Below are positions 51,411-59,975 of a stretch of 64,000 nucleotides of DNA, piece after piece; the stretch's first letter is position 1, and every line of letters starts with the position of its first letter. The position numbers and the translations under genes are program-made. The notes beneath the pieces are model-generated. The model ran no database searches, had not been told where the DNA came from, and saw only the letters and a program-made list of their open reading frames with translations. This DNA comes from an uncultured Verrucomicrobiota bacterium (GTDB taxonomy: Bacteria; Verrucomicrobiota; Kiritimatiellia; CAIQIC01; Lenti-01), in the NCBI GenBank assembly GCA_938003985.1, contig CALKWZ010000005.1:25088-89087 (forward strand), written 5' to 3'.

Positions 51411-52796
51411 ATGAAACCTATAACCGCCCCGGACCCGGATAACAAGCCAAAAGCCGAAAACCTAGCCAAGCCAGGAATGTGGACTCCCCGCATTTCCAAG
51501 CGGATATTGCCGTCCGGATCCGTGGTGTGGGTGGCGGATTGGTGGGAAAAAAAAGCCGGTGGAGGATATACCCATCGCAAGAAACAGCACCCATCGCGGA
51601 AGGATTTGGAACAATGGGCGGCGGATGAAGCGCGGCGCCTGAAAAACGAAAGCAAACTCGTTCGTCAGTCGGAACGGCGGGGGGATAACATGGTGACGCT
51701 GGCTGCGCTGTCCCCGATAGAGCGCGCCGCCCTGGCGCGAGCCGTGGAAACTCTCCGCAAGCAGGGTGGACGGGTGGAAGCCATTGAGAAGGCCGCAACG
51801 GTCTATGCCGACGCCTATTTGACCGGGGCGAAAGTCACCGTTGCCGCGCTCTTGGATGAACACTTAAAGAATCTTGAACAGTTGAAGAAACGCCCGCCGA
51901 CGATCCGGGACCGGCGGCTATATCTCGCCTCCTTTGCAGATGCCTACGGGGACAAGCTGGCCGCAACGGTGACGCGCCAACAGGCGGAACGCTGGATATT
52001 TGAACCCAAGAGCGTCAGCAAACAGGCGAGCCGTCGCCGCGCTCTCCATGCTCTTTTCCGTTTCGGGGTGCGGCGGGAGGTACTGCAAAAAAATCCCGTG
52101 GCGGGCATTGAGAAGCCGCCGGAGCGTCCCCCGGATCGGGTGGACATCTTCTCTCCGGCGGAGGCGGAGGCTGTTCTACGGGCCGCACAGGACCGGGAGC
52201 CGCGCCTTGTGCCTTATCTGGCCGTGGGACTTTTCGCCGGGTTGCGTCCGCAAAACGAATTGGCCCGGCTGGAATGGGCAGACGTCAATTTCGAGACGAA
52301 CAAAATCACCGTGACGCGGAGCACGTCCAAAACGGATCGGGTTCGTCACGTGGACATCCAGTCGAACTTGCGGGCATGGTTGGGGAGCGTTCCAAAATCG
52401 CAACAGAATGGAAAAATCTACTTTTCCCGCCGTGCCTTGTTCAAAGTGTTGGGCCGTACGTGGCCGGAGGATCGTCGGAAGGCGGCACGAGCAAAGAAAA
52501 TGGCGCGGGCCGCGATACAGGGCCACAAATTGCCGGAGCCGATACCCGTCACCAAAGCCAAGCCGAAAGAGAAGCCTTTGCGCTGGGGGCCGGACATCAT
52601 GCGGCATTCGTTTTGCACGTATCGCCAAGCCGTTTTGCAGGATGTTGGAAAGCTGTGCTTTGAGGCAGGGAACACACCGGCCGTTGCCGCGGCACACTAT
52701 CTCAATCCCCGCGTATCAGCGGCGGAAGTAGATAAATATTGGAGCATCCTGCCGACTCCGGCGAAAGCCCAACGGCGGAAAGGAAACCGGCCATGA
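51411..52796 (+). CDS. int: Tyrosine recombinase (integrase) of the element
   Basis: 461 residues. Catalyses site-specific integration and excision at tRNA-Thr. An N-terminal arm-binding part (about 1-130) is followed by a SAM-like core-binding domain (V-T-V-A-A-L-L-D-E-H-L-K-N-L) and the catalytic domain with the first Arg in G-L-F-A-G-L-R-P-Q-N-E-L, the H-x-x-R region R-H-S-F-C-T-Y-R and the nucleophile Tyr in V-D-K-Y-W after A-H-Y-L-N. ATG 51411 is used; a TTG at 51390 is possible. It lies 110 bp inside attL and its stop overlaps the next gene. Confidence 0.93.
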   Translation: MKPITAPDPDNKPKAENLAKPGMWTPRISKRILPSGSVVWVADWWEKKAGGGYTHRKKQHPSRKDLEQWAADEARRLKNESKLVRQSERRGDNMVTLAALSPIERAALARAVETLRKQGGRVEAIEKAATVYADAYLTGAKVTVAALLDEHLKNLEQLKKRPPTIRDRRLYLASFADAYGDKLAATVTRQQAERWIFEPKSVSKQASRRRALHALFRFGVRREVLQKNPVAGIEKPPERPPDRVDIFSPAEAEAVLRAAQDREPRLVPYLAVGLFAGLRPQNELARLEWADVNFETNKITVTRSTSKTDRVRHVDIQSNLRAWLGSVPKSQQNGKIYFSRRALFKVLGRTWPEDRRKAARAKKMARAAIQGHKLPEPIPVTKAKPKEKPLRWGPDIMRHSFCTYRQAVLQDVGKLCFEAGNTPAVAAAHYLNPRVSAAEVDKYWSILPTPAKAQRRKGNRP

Positions 52797-53701
52797 TAAA
52801 AGAAACCATGATTTACAACGGCGCGCGGTTGCCCATCGTGCAGCGAAAAATCTTATCCAGCAAAATCAATAACATAGACGAGCTGGAATATCCGTTCCAT
52901 GAACTGCTGAAAGCAGAGCATACCATTGAGTACACGCCAGAAGGCCCGCGCATGATTGTGCGGGGAAAGCCGAAAAAATTGCGCGAGTGGTTGGCGGCCC
53001 GGAAAAATATCAACAAGGTGTTTTTCGGTGAGACAGGTAAGCCTGCATTCGTCTTTCAGTTGGTTGTGATGTTCGCGAACTTCCGTTTCATCTCCGCGCC
53101 GTGGGGATCGGTGGAGAATCCGCCATTGGACTATTTCATCGGTGCAAAAATTGAAAAGGGGAGTTGGCTTGTCTTGCCGGACGGGTTGAGAGTGCGCGGA
53201 ATAACGGATGCCGACTTGCCAGCCGACGAACGGATGGCGAACGCGGCACAACTCTCTGCGGATGCGCTGGGGGCCGTGCTGGATGAAACGCGCCGGGCAA
53301 ATGATAATGTTGATATTGCCTTGCGTAAAAAAGAAGAGGCAGAAGCATGGGCGCGTGACCTGCAAGATCATCCTATGGATGCAACGGGGGACATCTACAA
53401 ACAGTTTCGCGGCAAACTTACGCCCAGGCAAAGCGCACTGTATGATGCTTTGAAAGAGACTGGCGGCAAGCAAGAGCAAGCGGGGAATAGGTTGCATCCG
53501 CGCATGAGCCAAACGGAGGTATGGAATTGCATCAACAAAGTATTGCGCCCGGCGATTATTCGCGCAAAGTTGACGATGCCGACATGGTTATTAACGCGGG
53601 AAGAAAAGCGACGCTTGCGGGGAGCTGTCAATCCTCCAGCCAGAACACCCCGCGGGGAAATAACCCGCGATAATGCGGATGAAGCCGAGGCCGAGGAATA
53701 A
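52793..53701 (+). CDS. 302-residue unknown protein coupled to the integrase, possible DNA-binding C-terminus
   Basis: The ATG overlaps the integrase stop by 4 bp. No family is recognised. The first about 140 residues are globular, with F-V-F-Q-L-V-V-M-F-A-N-F. A coiled-coil-like stretch lies at about 165-195. The segment L-T-P-R-Q-S-A-L-Y-D-A-L-K-E-T-G-G-K-Q-E-Q-A (about 223-244), followed by S-Q-T-E-V-W-N-C-I-N-K, resembles the layout of sigma region 4 or a winged HTH. The gene is clearly AT-richer than flanking host DNA, a sign of transfer. It may regulate excision or act as a repressor; this is inference. Confidence 0.7.
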   Translation: MIKETMIYNGARLPIVQRKILSSKINNIDELEYPFHELLKAEHTIEYTPEGPRMIVRGKPKKLREWLAARKNINKVFFGETGKPAFVFQLVVMFANFRFISAPWGSVENPPLDYFIGAKIEKGSWLVLPDGLRVRGITDADLPADERMANAAQLSADALGAVLDETRRANDNVDIALRKKEEAEAWARDLQDHPMDATGDIYKQFRGKLTPRQSALYDALKETGGKQEQAGNRLHPRMSQTEVWNCINKVLRPAIIRAKLTMPTWLLTREEKRRLRGAVNPPARTPRGEITRDNADEAEAEE

Positions 53702-53827
53702 CTTTTTGAATAATTGGAATAAGGGGAATACCGGGGGATTTTAGCAACTATCGCCCGTTTTCGGTTTGCGAGGGAATAACCCGTCGCAAATGCATGAGGC
53801 CCAGTAAGCCTTGTGGAGAAACCGAAA

Positions 53828-54040
53828 ATGGAAGCTACGAAGAAACTCCCGCCCCGGCGGTTGTGCCTTACGCCGGAACAGGCGGAGGAAACCTACGGCA
53901 TATCCCGTCGCGCATTGAAACGCGCATGGAGCGAACGGCGGTTGCCCGTGTACAAGCTGGGCCACCGTTCCATCCTCATTGATGCCCGCGACATCGAGGC
54001 GTTTCTTGCCAAGTGTCGCGTTGACGCCTTGTGCGTGTAA
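53828..54040 (+). CDS. AlpA/excisionase-type HTH protein
   Basis: 70 residues. A MerR-like HTH_17 core reads L-T-P-E-Q-A-E-E-T-Y-G-I-S-R-R-A-L-K-R-A-W-S-E-R-R-L-P-V-Y-K-L-G-H-R-S-I-L-I-D, typical of AlpA and Xis proteins. In phage satellites AlpA-like proteins switch on the element. GGAG at 53815-53818 supports ATG 53828. It is the likely excision or activation regulator for the genes that follow. Confidence 0.8.
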   Translation: MEATKKLPPRRLCLTPEQAEETYGISRRALKRAWSERRLPVYKLGHRSILIDARDIEAFLAKCRVDALCV

Positions 54041-54050
54041 GGGGGCCGCA

Positions 54051-54296
54051 ATGACTCCCGAAAAATCGAAAGAGCCTGGGGTGGAGATCCCGGCCGTAGA
54101 AAAACTCACGAAGCTCGAATATTTTGCTGCGCATGCGTTGAGTGGCCTGCTTGCTCATGCGGATCCGTATGAAGGGCCGCCGCCTCCATCTGAAATCGCC
54201 GAACAAGCGTGCGCTAATGCGGATGCCCTTCTCAAAAAATTCGCACGGATGGGGGAGGTGCGCGCCGATGTTCCCGCCACGCCCCCCGGACCGTAG
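54051..54296 (+). CDS. Small phage-type protein of unknown function
   Basis: 81 residues. The L-T-K-L-E-Y-F-A-A-H-A-L-S-G-L-L-A-H segment resembles small proteins in phage early regions, but no function is known. GGGGG lies before ATG 54051, 10 bp after the AlpA-like stop. It precedes the primase gene by 12 bp, so it is probably part of the same transcript. Confidence 0.6.
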   Translation: MTPEKSKEPGVEIPAVEKLTKLEYFAAHALSGLLAHADPYEGPPPPSEIAEQACANADALLKKFARMGEVRADVPATPPGP

Positions 54297-54307
54297 CGAC
54301 CAGCGGC

Positions 54308-55249
54308 ATGATGCAGAATCCGATCAAGGAAAAGTATGCCGCCGAACTGGGCCGATGCCCGCCGGGTGGATCTGGCGTCCATAGTTGGCTCATGACGGTT
54401 GCGAACTTGGCGGCGATTGCGGGCGTTGCTCCGATGGCAGCGGAGGCGGAAATCATTCAGGCCATGCGCCGCCCGCCGTCGCCCGCGTCCGAAGTGGCGA
54501 GCGCAATCCGCAAGGCGTACGCTGAATTTGTGCCTGGCGGTGTCGGGGCGCACTACACGCCCCGGCCCGCAGCGCCCGCCAAGCCGAAGGCGATGCCGAT
54601 GACGGCCGCGGCGTTCATCCGCAGGGGCGACGGCGCGACGGAAGCCGATTGGTGGGAGGCTTCTCCATATCGCATAAGCTGGGGCGAGCCGGGGCCGTTG
54701 GATGCGGTGCATTTGCTGGATGCTCTCTATGAGCCCGGCGAAATTCTGTTTTGCGGGGAACGCTACGGATCGGAAGTGAGAACGGCGCGGGAGTGGCGCA
54801 ACGATTTTTCACGTGGTGCGCCGTGCCCGCCGCACTTCATTCCCAACCCGTTGACCGGCGCCGAACATCCTACCGGCGACGGGAAGCAATCGCGCCGTGG
54901 GGATGCCGCCGTGTGCGGGTTCCGATTCGCCGTGGCGGAGTTTGACGGGCTATCCAAGCCGGATCAATTGGCGTTTTGGTGGGGCTATTCGACCGCCCCG
55001 ATTGCCGCGCTGATTGATTCCGGCGGAAAATCCGTCCATGCGCTTTTGCGCGTGGATATGGCGAGCCGGGAACGGTGGGAGAGCGAAGTCGAAAGCAAGC
55101 TTTTCGCCCGCGTCCTGTGTCCGTTGGGATGCGATAGGGCTTGCCGTAACGAAAGCCGATTGAGCCGACTCCCCGGCCATTTTCGCCGCGAAAAAAACGC
55201 CTGGCAACGTCTCTTGTACTTGAATCCGGAAGGATCTCCGCGCCGATGA
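54308..55249 (+). CDS. Primase-polymerase-type (AEP) replication protein
   Basis: 313 residues. The primase signature is visible in the last third: F-A-V-A-E-F-D-G-L-S-K-P-D-Q-L (acidic motif), A-L-I-D-S-G-G-K-S-V-H-A-L-L-R-V-D, and C-R-N-E-S-R-L-S-R-L-P-G-H-F-R, as in primases of phages, plasmids and satellites. N-terminal residues 1-95 may belong to a helical domain, with a Pro-rich linker near 85-95. Its stop overlaps the next gene by 4 bp, so primase and helicase are made together, giving the element its own replication module. Confidence 0.82.
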   Translation: MMQNPIKEKYAAELGRCPPGGSGVHSWLMTVANLAAIAGVAPMAAEAEIIQAMRRPPSPASEVASAIRKAYAEFVPGGVGAHYTPRPAAPAKPKAMPMTAAAFIRRGDGATEADWWEASPYRISWGEPGPLDAVHLLDALYEPGEILFCGERYGSEVRTAREWRNDFSRGAPCPPHFIPNPLTGAEHPTGDGKQSRRGDAAVCGFRFAVAEFDGLSKPDQLAFWWGYSTAPIAALIDSGGKSVHALLRVDMASRERWESEVESKLFARVLCPLGCDRACRNESRLSRLPGHFRREKNAWQRLLYLNPEGSPRR

Positions 55250-56451
55250 ACCCCGTTGACGAAATGCTGAGCGAGGCGGAAGGCGTCCAGGCCCACACGC
55301 CCGAAGCCGACGAACACGCGCCGCGCCCTTATTCAACCCGGACATGGGCCGAACTTGTCGGGATGGAATTGCCGCCGTTGCGCCCCGTGTGGGGCGGGAT
55401 CGTGTTGGGCGGTCTCGGCGTGATTTTCGGGCAGGGCGGGCTTGGAAAATCCCGCGTGGCGTTGAACTTGGCGCGGAATCAGGTCTTGGGATTGCCGTTC
55501 GCCGGACTCCCCACCGGGCCGGAACCTTTGCGGCATTTGATGATGGGGAGCGAAAACAGCATCCACCGTCTGCAAAACGACGCCCGGAGCATGGGGGCAG
55601 GACTGGACGCCGAACGGATAGCCCGACTGGATGAGCATATCCGCATGGCGACGTTGGAGTGCCCGGAGGATGCTTTCATATCCGTGGCATCCCCCGAAAA
55701 CGTATCCAAGTGGCAGGCCACGTTGGAAGCCTATCCGCCAGACGTTCTTTGGGCGGACCCGTGGGGCGATTTGCTGGATGGAGAGTCGAACAGCGACGAA
55801 GATGCAAGGCGCACCCTGGCCGCGCTGCGGCGATTGCTGCGGCGCGTGAAGCCGGAAGCGGCCATCGTGATTCTTGCCCACTCCAGGACCGGAGCCGCGA
55901 ACATCCGGCAGGCCATCGGCTACGATGCCGCGAACTTCGGCAAAGGGTCCAAGGCCCTGTATTCGGCGGCGCGGTGCGTTTGGAATCTGGCCCCCGGCGA
56001 TGAAACCGAAAACCCGCCCATCGTGGCCGTCCACGCCAAGAGCAACGACGCGCCCCGCGAACGTCCGCGAGCGTTGCGGTTGGATGCGGAAACGATGCTC
56101 TACAACCTTGATCCGGGTTTTGATTTTGAGGCGTGGGAAAACGAGGTGGGGCAGCGGGCCCAGGGCAAGACCGCGACGCGCAAGGGGCCGCGGCTTTCCG
56201 ACGACGACGCCGCGGCCGCGATGGGCGATACCACGCAAACGGCGCCACAGGTCCGGCAACTGCTGCGGGAGAAGGGCGCGACCCGAGACGAAGCCGACGA
56301 TTTGACCAAGCGGCTTGTTGCTGCAGGTGTGTGGGTGGAGTGGCGCCCGCCGATGCAACACGCTCCGGTATGGGTTGGGCCACCGTCTGCCATGAAACGA
56401 CGGCAGGCGGATTTTGCGGAGACGGTGCAAGGGAAAATCGGGTTCCGATGA
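55246..56451 (+). CDS. RepA-like AAA ATPase (AAA_25), probable replicative helicase
   Basis: 401 residues. Walker A is G-Q-G-G-L-G-K-S-R-V-A (about 62-72), with V-L-W-A-D-P-W as a Walker B-like strand and I-V-I-L-A-H-S-R-T-G as sensor. It matches the RecA-like helicase fold of RepA/AAA_25 proteins found next to phage primases. The C-terminal third is variable and may bind DNA. Together with the upstream primase it likely initiates or sustains replication of the excised element. Confidence 0.82.
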   Translation: MNPVDEMLSEAEGVQAHTPEADEHAPRPYSTRTWAELVGMELPPLRPVWGGIVLGGLGVIFGQGGLGKSRVALNLARNQVLGLPFAGLPTGPEPLRHLMMGSENSIHRLQNDARSMGAGLDAERIARLDEHIRMATLECPEDAFISVASPENVSKWQATLEAYPPDVLWADPWGDLLDGESNSDEDARRTLAALRRLLRRVKPEAAIVILAHSRTGAANIRQAIGYDAANFGKGSKALYSAARCVWNLAPGDETENPPIVAVHAKSNDAPRERPRALRLDAETMLYNLDPGFDFEAWENEVGQRAQGKTATRKGPRLSDDDAAAAMGDTTQTAPQVRQLLREKGATRDEADDLTKRLVAAGVWVEWRPPMQHAPVWVGPPSAMKRRQADFAETVQGKIGFR

Positions 56452-56502
56452 AAATTCAGGACAAATTCGACGTTCGATAAACAAAAAAATAAGGAAATCA
56501 TC

Positions 56503-57024
56503 ATGAAAGAAATTCAACAAGTTATTCGCTGGTGGAACGCATGGAGGTACTTCACGGATGCGGATACGGCCGCCGATCTTTTTCAGGTCAAGCGCCGAAC
56601 GGTGCGGGCTTGGCTGCGGGCCGGTTTGCAACATCATGAGTATCTTCCCGGACTCGCTACTTGCGAACGCTCGGGAGATTTAAACGGCCGAACAGTCTGG
56701 AAAATGCATCCGTATGGGGTTGTCGTCTGGCACATCCAGCGGCTTCCGTACGGCGGCGTGACGGTTCCGCGCTTGGTTTCAGGATTGCCGGACATCTGGG
56801 CCGAAACATGGCGCACGGTGGCCGCCGTTGCTCCGCAGACCTACCCCGCCGGCGCCGTCCCGTCATTTTCATGGAAGAGGCTTACCGGCGACGTGGTTCT
56901 TTTATCCTGTGCCCTGGCGCTGCGCTGGGAGGCCAGCGGTTTAGATTGGGGCGGGCCGTTTATCTTCGGCGCCGATATGCCGGGTGAATTTGCCATTGGT
57001 TTCATTTCCAAGATGGGGGCATAA
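56503..57024 (+). CDS. Unknown protein with N-terminal HTH
   Basis: 173 residues. T-A-A-D-L-F-Q-V-K-R-R-T-V-R-A-W-L-R-A-G-L (about residues 21-41) looks like a MerR/HTH_17-type DNA-binding helix pair. The rest has no recognised fold. A 51-bp AT-rich gap with A-tracts and AAGGAA precedes ATG 56503. It ends 2 bp before the tape-measure gene, so the two are probably co-expressed, and it may be a regulator or a structural partner. Confidence 0.6.
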   Translation: MKEIQQVIRWWNAWRYFTDADTAADLFQVKRRTVRAWLRAGLQHHEYLPGLATCERSGDLNGRTVWKMHPYGVVVWHIQRLPYGGVTVPRLVSGLPDIWAETWRTVAAVAPQTYPAGAVPSFSWKRLTGDVVLLSCALALRWEASGLDWGGPFIFGADMPGEFAIGFISKMGA

Positions 57025-57026
57025 CC

Positions 57027-58874
57027 ATGGGCGCCACAGCAAAACTCATAGCCGCAATCGGCCTCAATAGTGATTCCTTCAAGCAGGGGCTTGCGTCAGT
57101 TAAGGGCAATACCGAAGGCCTTAAAAAAACTTTCAGCGATTTAAAATACATCATCGCCGGCACCTTCACCGTTGGAATGGTGACATCATTCATAAAGAAC
57201 TTGTCCCAAACGGCCGCGGAATTGAACCGTACGGCCGTCGAATCCAACGCCACGTTCGAGGGTTTCCAAGCCTTGAAAAATGCGATGTCGGACAGCGAGC
57301 TCTCTTCCGACAAGCTGGGGGCCGCGTTGGGCAAGGTCAATTCCGCCATGATAGAGGCCCAGGCCGGAAACGTCCGTGTTGCCGAAGCGTTCAACGCCCT
57401 GGGGATTTCGGTCGATCGGTTGGCGGGACTCCGGGCGGATGAAATCTTCGGTCTGATAGCGGATCGCGTCGCCAATTCCACGGATACGGTTGAATCCAAC
57501 CGGGCCGTGTTCGCCATTTTCGAGAAAGAACTTGGCGGAAAAATGCTTCCAACCTTGAAAAAGGTTGGCGAGGAAGGCTTCGGCACGTTGACCGAGCGCA
57601 TGAAGGATTCCGGCAGGATTATCGACCAGACGTTCGCGGATTTCAACAACGCCACGCAAACCAAGCTCTCCGTGATTGAGCAGAAGTGGAGTGTGTTCGT
57701 TTCAAAATTCATACTCGGGCTGAATCTGGTATGGACCGGGATGAAGGGCTTTTGGGATGGAATGTTCAACGGCGAAGGCCCGATTGATTCCATGAATGCA
57801 GCATGGGACAAGTGGGAGCAGGACATAGCCGCTTCCATGATTGCGGCGCAGAAACGCGCCATGGATGAAATCGTCGCGGCCCAAGAATCCAGGCGTCGAG
57901 CCGTAGAGGCATCCAGAAAGCAAGAAGCGGAAAACACCGGAGCGATTTCCAAGGCTGCCGCCGACGGCGAAATTGAAGATATGAAGCGGGTCGAGGCCGA
58001 AAACGATCGGGCCCGCCAAGCCATGGAATCGGCTCGGGCCAGATATTACGCCGAAGTTGAAGCGGTGCGGTGGAACAGCATGACCGCAGAAGAGCAGCTC
58101 AATGCGCTGTACGACAAGCGCAACGCCCTGCTGGAAGAAATCTACGGACACTATGCGGGCCTTACCGATGAAAGCGAAGCCCGTTACCTGGCCGAAATCG
58201 AACTGCTGCGCGTCAACGGCGAGATTGAAAAGCGGCTGCGGGACGTCAATGTCGCGGACAACGACCTCGCCAAAGATCGGCGGGAAAACGGCGACGCCGC
58301 AAAGCGGATAACGGAAGAGCAGGTCAAGGCCCTGGAGTCCATGCAGAAATTCCTTAAGGGAATGACCGATGGTGAGCTGGATGAGTTCACCAAGGCCCTG
58401 AAGAAGATCCACGACGCCATCAAGGGGCTAGATTTTTCGGGTCTTGAAGGCCTCGCGGCCGTCCGCAATTTCACGATTCCGAATGCATCCGTCATGGAGG
58501 CGCGGCAGTTCGGCCGGGCCCTCAAGGAAATGGCCGATGCAATGACCGGATTGCAGCTTCCGCAACTCGAAGGGCTGGGAGTTCTGAAGGGATTTAAGAT
58601 CCCGAATGAATCCGTCATGAACGCCCGCCAGTTTGGCAACGCACTCGCCGCCCTGGTGCAGGCGTTGAACAATACGCCGCTGGATCTGGCGCCGCTGCAA
58701 AATTTGGCGGATTTGTTCACCGCCCTTAAAGGCGGAACTGTCCAGCTCGAAATCGCCGCGCCGTCCCGCGACCAGCTCACCTTAACGATTCCGTCCGGGT
58801 TCGACACGAGACTTGCCAGCATAGACGGCCACCTGTCCACGCTGGCGAGTCTAAAGGGGATTATCTACTCATGA
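57027..58874 (+). CDS. Phage tail tape-measure-like protein
   Basis: 615 residues. The N-terminal about 230 residues match phage tape-measure domains: S-D-S-F-K-Q-G-L-A-S-V-K-G-N-T-E-G-L-K-K-T-F, F-E-G-F-Q-A-L-K-N-A-M, K-L-G-A-A-L-G-K-V-N-S-A-M, A-F-N-A-L-G-I-S-V-D-R-L, and A-V-F-A-I-F-E-K-E-L-G-G-K-M-L-P-T-L-K. A charged helical middle follows (about 260-460), then two copies of a roughly 40-residue repeat containing I-P-N-(A/E)-S-V-M-x-A-R-Q-F-G-x-A-L (about 470-550). It is short for a tape measure (many exceed 800). No tail-tube, assembly chaperone or baseplate gene is nearby, so it may act with a helper phage tail. Confidence 0.82.
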   Translation: MGATAKLIAAIGLNSDSFKQGLASVKGNTEGLKKTFSDLKYIIAGTFTVGMVTSFIKNLSQTAAELNRTAVESNATFEGFQALKNAMSDSELSSDKLGAALGKVNSAMIEAQAGNVRVAEAFNALGISVDRLAGLRADEIFGLIADRVANSTDTVESNRAVFAIFEKELGGKMLPTLKKVGEEGFGTLTERMKDSGRIIDQTFADFNNATQTKLSVIEQKWSVFVSKFILGLNLVWTGMKGFWDGMFNGEGPIDSMNAAWDKWEQDIAASMIAAQKRAMDEIVAAQESRRRAVEASRKQEAENTGAISKAAADGEIEDMKRVEAENDRARQAMESARARYYAEVEAVRWNSMTAEEQLNALYDKRNALLEEIYGHYAGLTDESEARYLAEIELLRVNGEIEKRLRDVNVADNDLAKDRRENGDAAKRITEEQVKALESMQKFLKGMTDGELDEFTKALKKIHDAIKGLDFSGLEGLAAVRNFTIPNASVMEARQFGRALKEMADAMTGLQLPQLEGLGVLKGFKIPNESVMNARQFGNALAALVQALNNTPLDLAPLQNLADLFTALKGGTVQLEIAAPSRDQLTLTIPSGFDTRLASIDGHLSTLASLKGIIYS

Positions 58875-58878
58875 AACA

Positions 58879-58917
58879 CGATTTCCGGCGATTTACGGGA
58901 AATCGCCGGAAATCGTC
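58879..58917 (+). repeat. Perfect 17-bp stem-loop after the tape-measure gene
   Basis: Left arm 58879-58895 and right arm 58901-58917 pair perfectly around an ACGGG loop; the arms contain GATTTCCGGCGATTT. It starts 5 bp after the tape-measure stop codon and may serve as terminator, packaging signal or ncRNA element. Copies of the arm word GGAAATCGTC recur at 59030 and 59069. Confidence 0.65.
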
Positions 58918-58955
58918 CAAAAGCGTCCACCCCCCCAGACCCCCCCGGACGATTC

Positions 58956-58985
58956 CCCCCCGCCCCTCTAAAGAGGGGCGGGGGG
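58956..58985 (+). terminator. GC-rich hairpin with 13-14-bp stem
   Basis: CCCCCCGCCCCTC pairs with GAGGGGCGGGGGG around a TAAA loop. It is a strong candidate for transcription termination after the tape-measure gene. The following bases include CATTTTT at some distance rather than directly, so intrinsic termination is likely but not proven. Confidence 0.45.
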
Positions 58986-59092
58986 AAATCGTAAAACCCT
59001 CCGCATTTTTAGGACCCACGACAACGCCGGAAATCGTCCAGATATTGCACACTTTGCGGGTTGGGCCGGAAATCGTCTCATGCGCCGCATTG

Positions 59093-59430
59093 CAAGCCGG
59101 ACAGGAAGGCCGTGTTCCAACCCGGCACCCCAGCCGCCAGGCGCGCCGGAAGGCGGGGACATGGGCGCCGCGCTTGCCGTGTGGCGCATCCGTCCGGATC
59201 GGAAAAGGCGGTGGACCAGGGCGGCGAGGCTGGACGCGCCACAGGGGCAGCGAGGCGGAAGGCGCACCGCATGGCAAACCGGACGGGAAGGCCATGTTCC
59301 AACCCGGCACCACAGCCGCCAGGCGCGCCGGAAGGTGGGGACATGGGGGCCGCGCTTGCCGCGTGGCGCATCCGGCCGGATTGGGGAAGGTGGCGGCGAG
59401 GCTGGACGCGCCACAGGGCCGCAGCGCGGC
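59093..59430. repeat. Two tandem copies of a 182-bp direct repeat
   Basis: Copy 1 begins at 59093 and copy 2 at 59275 (182-bp period); copy 2 is truncated near 59430. They share GGAAGGCC, TGTTCCAACCCGGCACC, AGCCGCCAGGCGCGCCGGAAG, GCCGCGCTTGCCG and GGCGAGGCTGGACGCGCCACAGGG, with scattered base changes. The changes do not respect a reading frame, so this looks like a non-coding repeat, perhaps a replication or packaging site. Confidence 0.65.
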
Positions 59431-59657
59431 AGGAAGCGGGGAGGATGCTCTATCACTCCCGCCCCCCCTGGTAGGTTCTTTCCTGCAGGGCCCTGCCACA
59501 CAGGTTCGCGCAAGGGCGCCGTTATTATCTCGCGACAGCAAGACGAAGAAAACCCACCAACCTCGCGCAAAATTCGACCGAAATCAAAATATGTCGAGCA
59601 ATCGAAAACATGGTCGCGCCGCTGCCAAGGATGCCCTGTGCGCGCATAGAGAGCATA

Positions 59658-59876
59658 ATGCCGACAAAGAAAAGAGCCGAAGAAGCACGCGCCAGGGCTC
59701 AAACAGGACCGGAAAATCCAGCGCCGATATTGGGGGGATTTCTGGCATTCTCTCCGCGCCCAGATTTTCAATTATCGGGGGTCGTTGTGGTAGTGAAATC
59801 ACTTGCGGGGATGGCTGCGCCTGGGTACCATTCCCGCAAATCCTCAAAGGGATTTTCGGGAGTAGTTCCCCGATGA
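59658..59876 (+). CDS. Possible 72-residue small protein
   Basis: ATG 59658 opens a frame for M-P-T-K-K-R-A-E-E-A-R-A-R-A-Q and a mixed remainder with G-V-V-V-V-V-K-S-L-A-G-M-A. The only upstream site is a weak GAGAG, and no family is recognised. Kept as a low-confidence candidate because the N-terminal helix looks protein-like. Confidence 0.25.
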   Translation: MPTKKRAEEARARAQTGPENPAPILGGFLAFSPRPDFQLSGVVVVVKSLAGMAAPGYHSRKSSKGFSGVVPR

Positions 59877-59975
59877 CAATGCATAGGAATCAAATTGGCC
59901 GGATCGTTTGCGGAGGGGTGCTATGCGCCCCAAGAACTACCCGCATTCGGTCCGGCCCTTTTGTGGAGTAAGATG

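Larger units (their letters stand above)
58875..59972. other. Repeat- and hairpin-rich region of about 1.1 kb after the tape-measure gene
   Basis: No convincing gene, apart from one weak small frame (59658-59876). From left to right it holds a perfect 17-bp hairpin, a cluster of GGAAATCGTCC-like words in both orientations, a very strong GC hairpin, two tandem copies of a 182-bp unit, and a 12-bp palindrome GCAGGGCCCTGC (59485-59496). The long frames through this segment have low-complexity basic products and are not coding-like. Confidence 0.6.

Noticed and set aside
59093..59430. Possible CRISPR array or diversity-generating retroelement
   Set aside because: Only two long 182-bp copies, no short regular repeat-spacer pattern, no cas or reverse-transcriptase gene, and no adenine-specific mutation pattern.
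58871..59971. 366-codon frame overlapping the tape-measure stop by 4 bp
   Set aside because: It runs through perfect hairpins and tandem repeats, its product is low-complexity and basic, and the repeat copies diverge without regard to frame.
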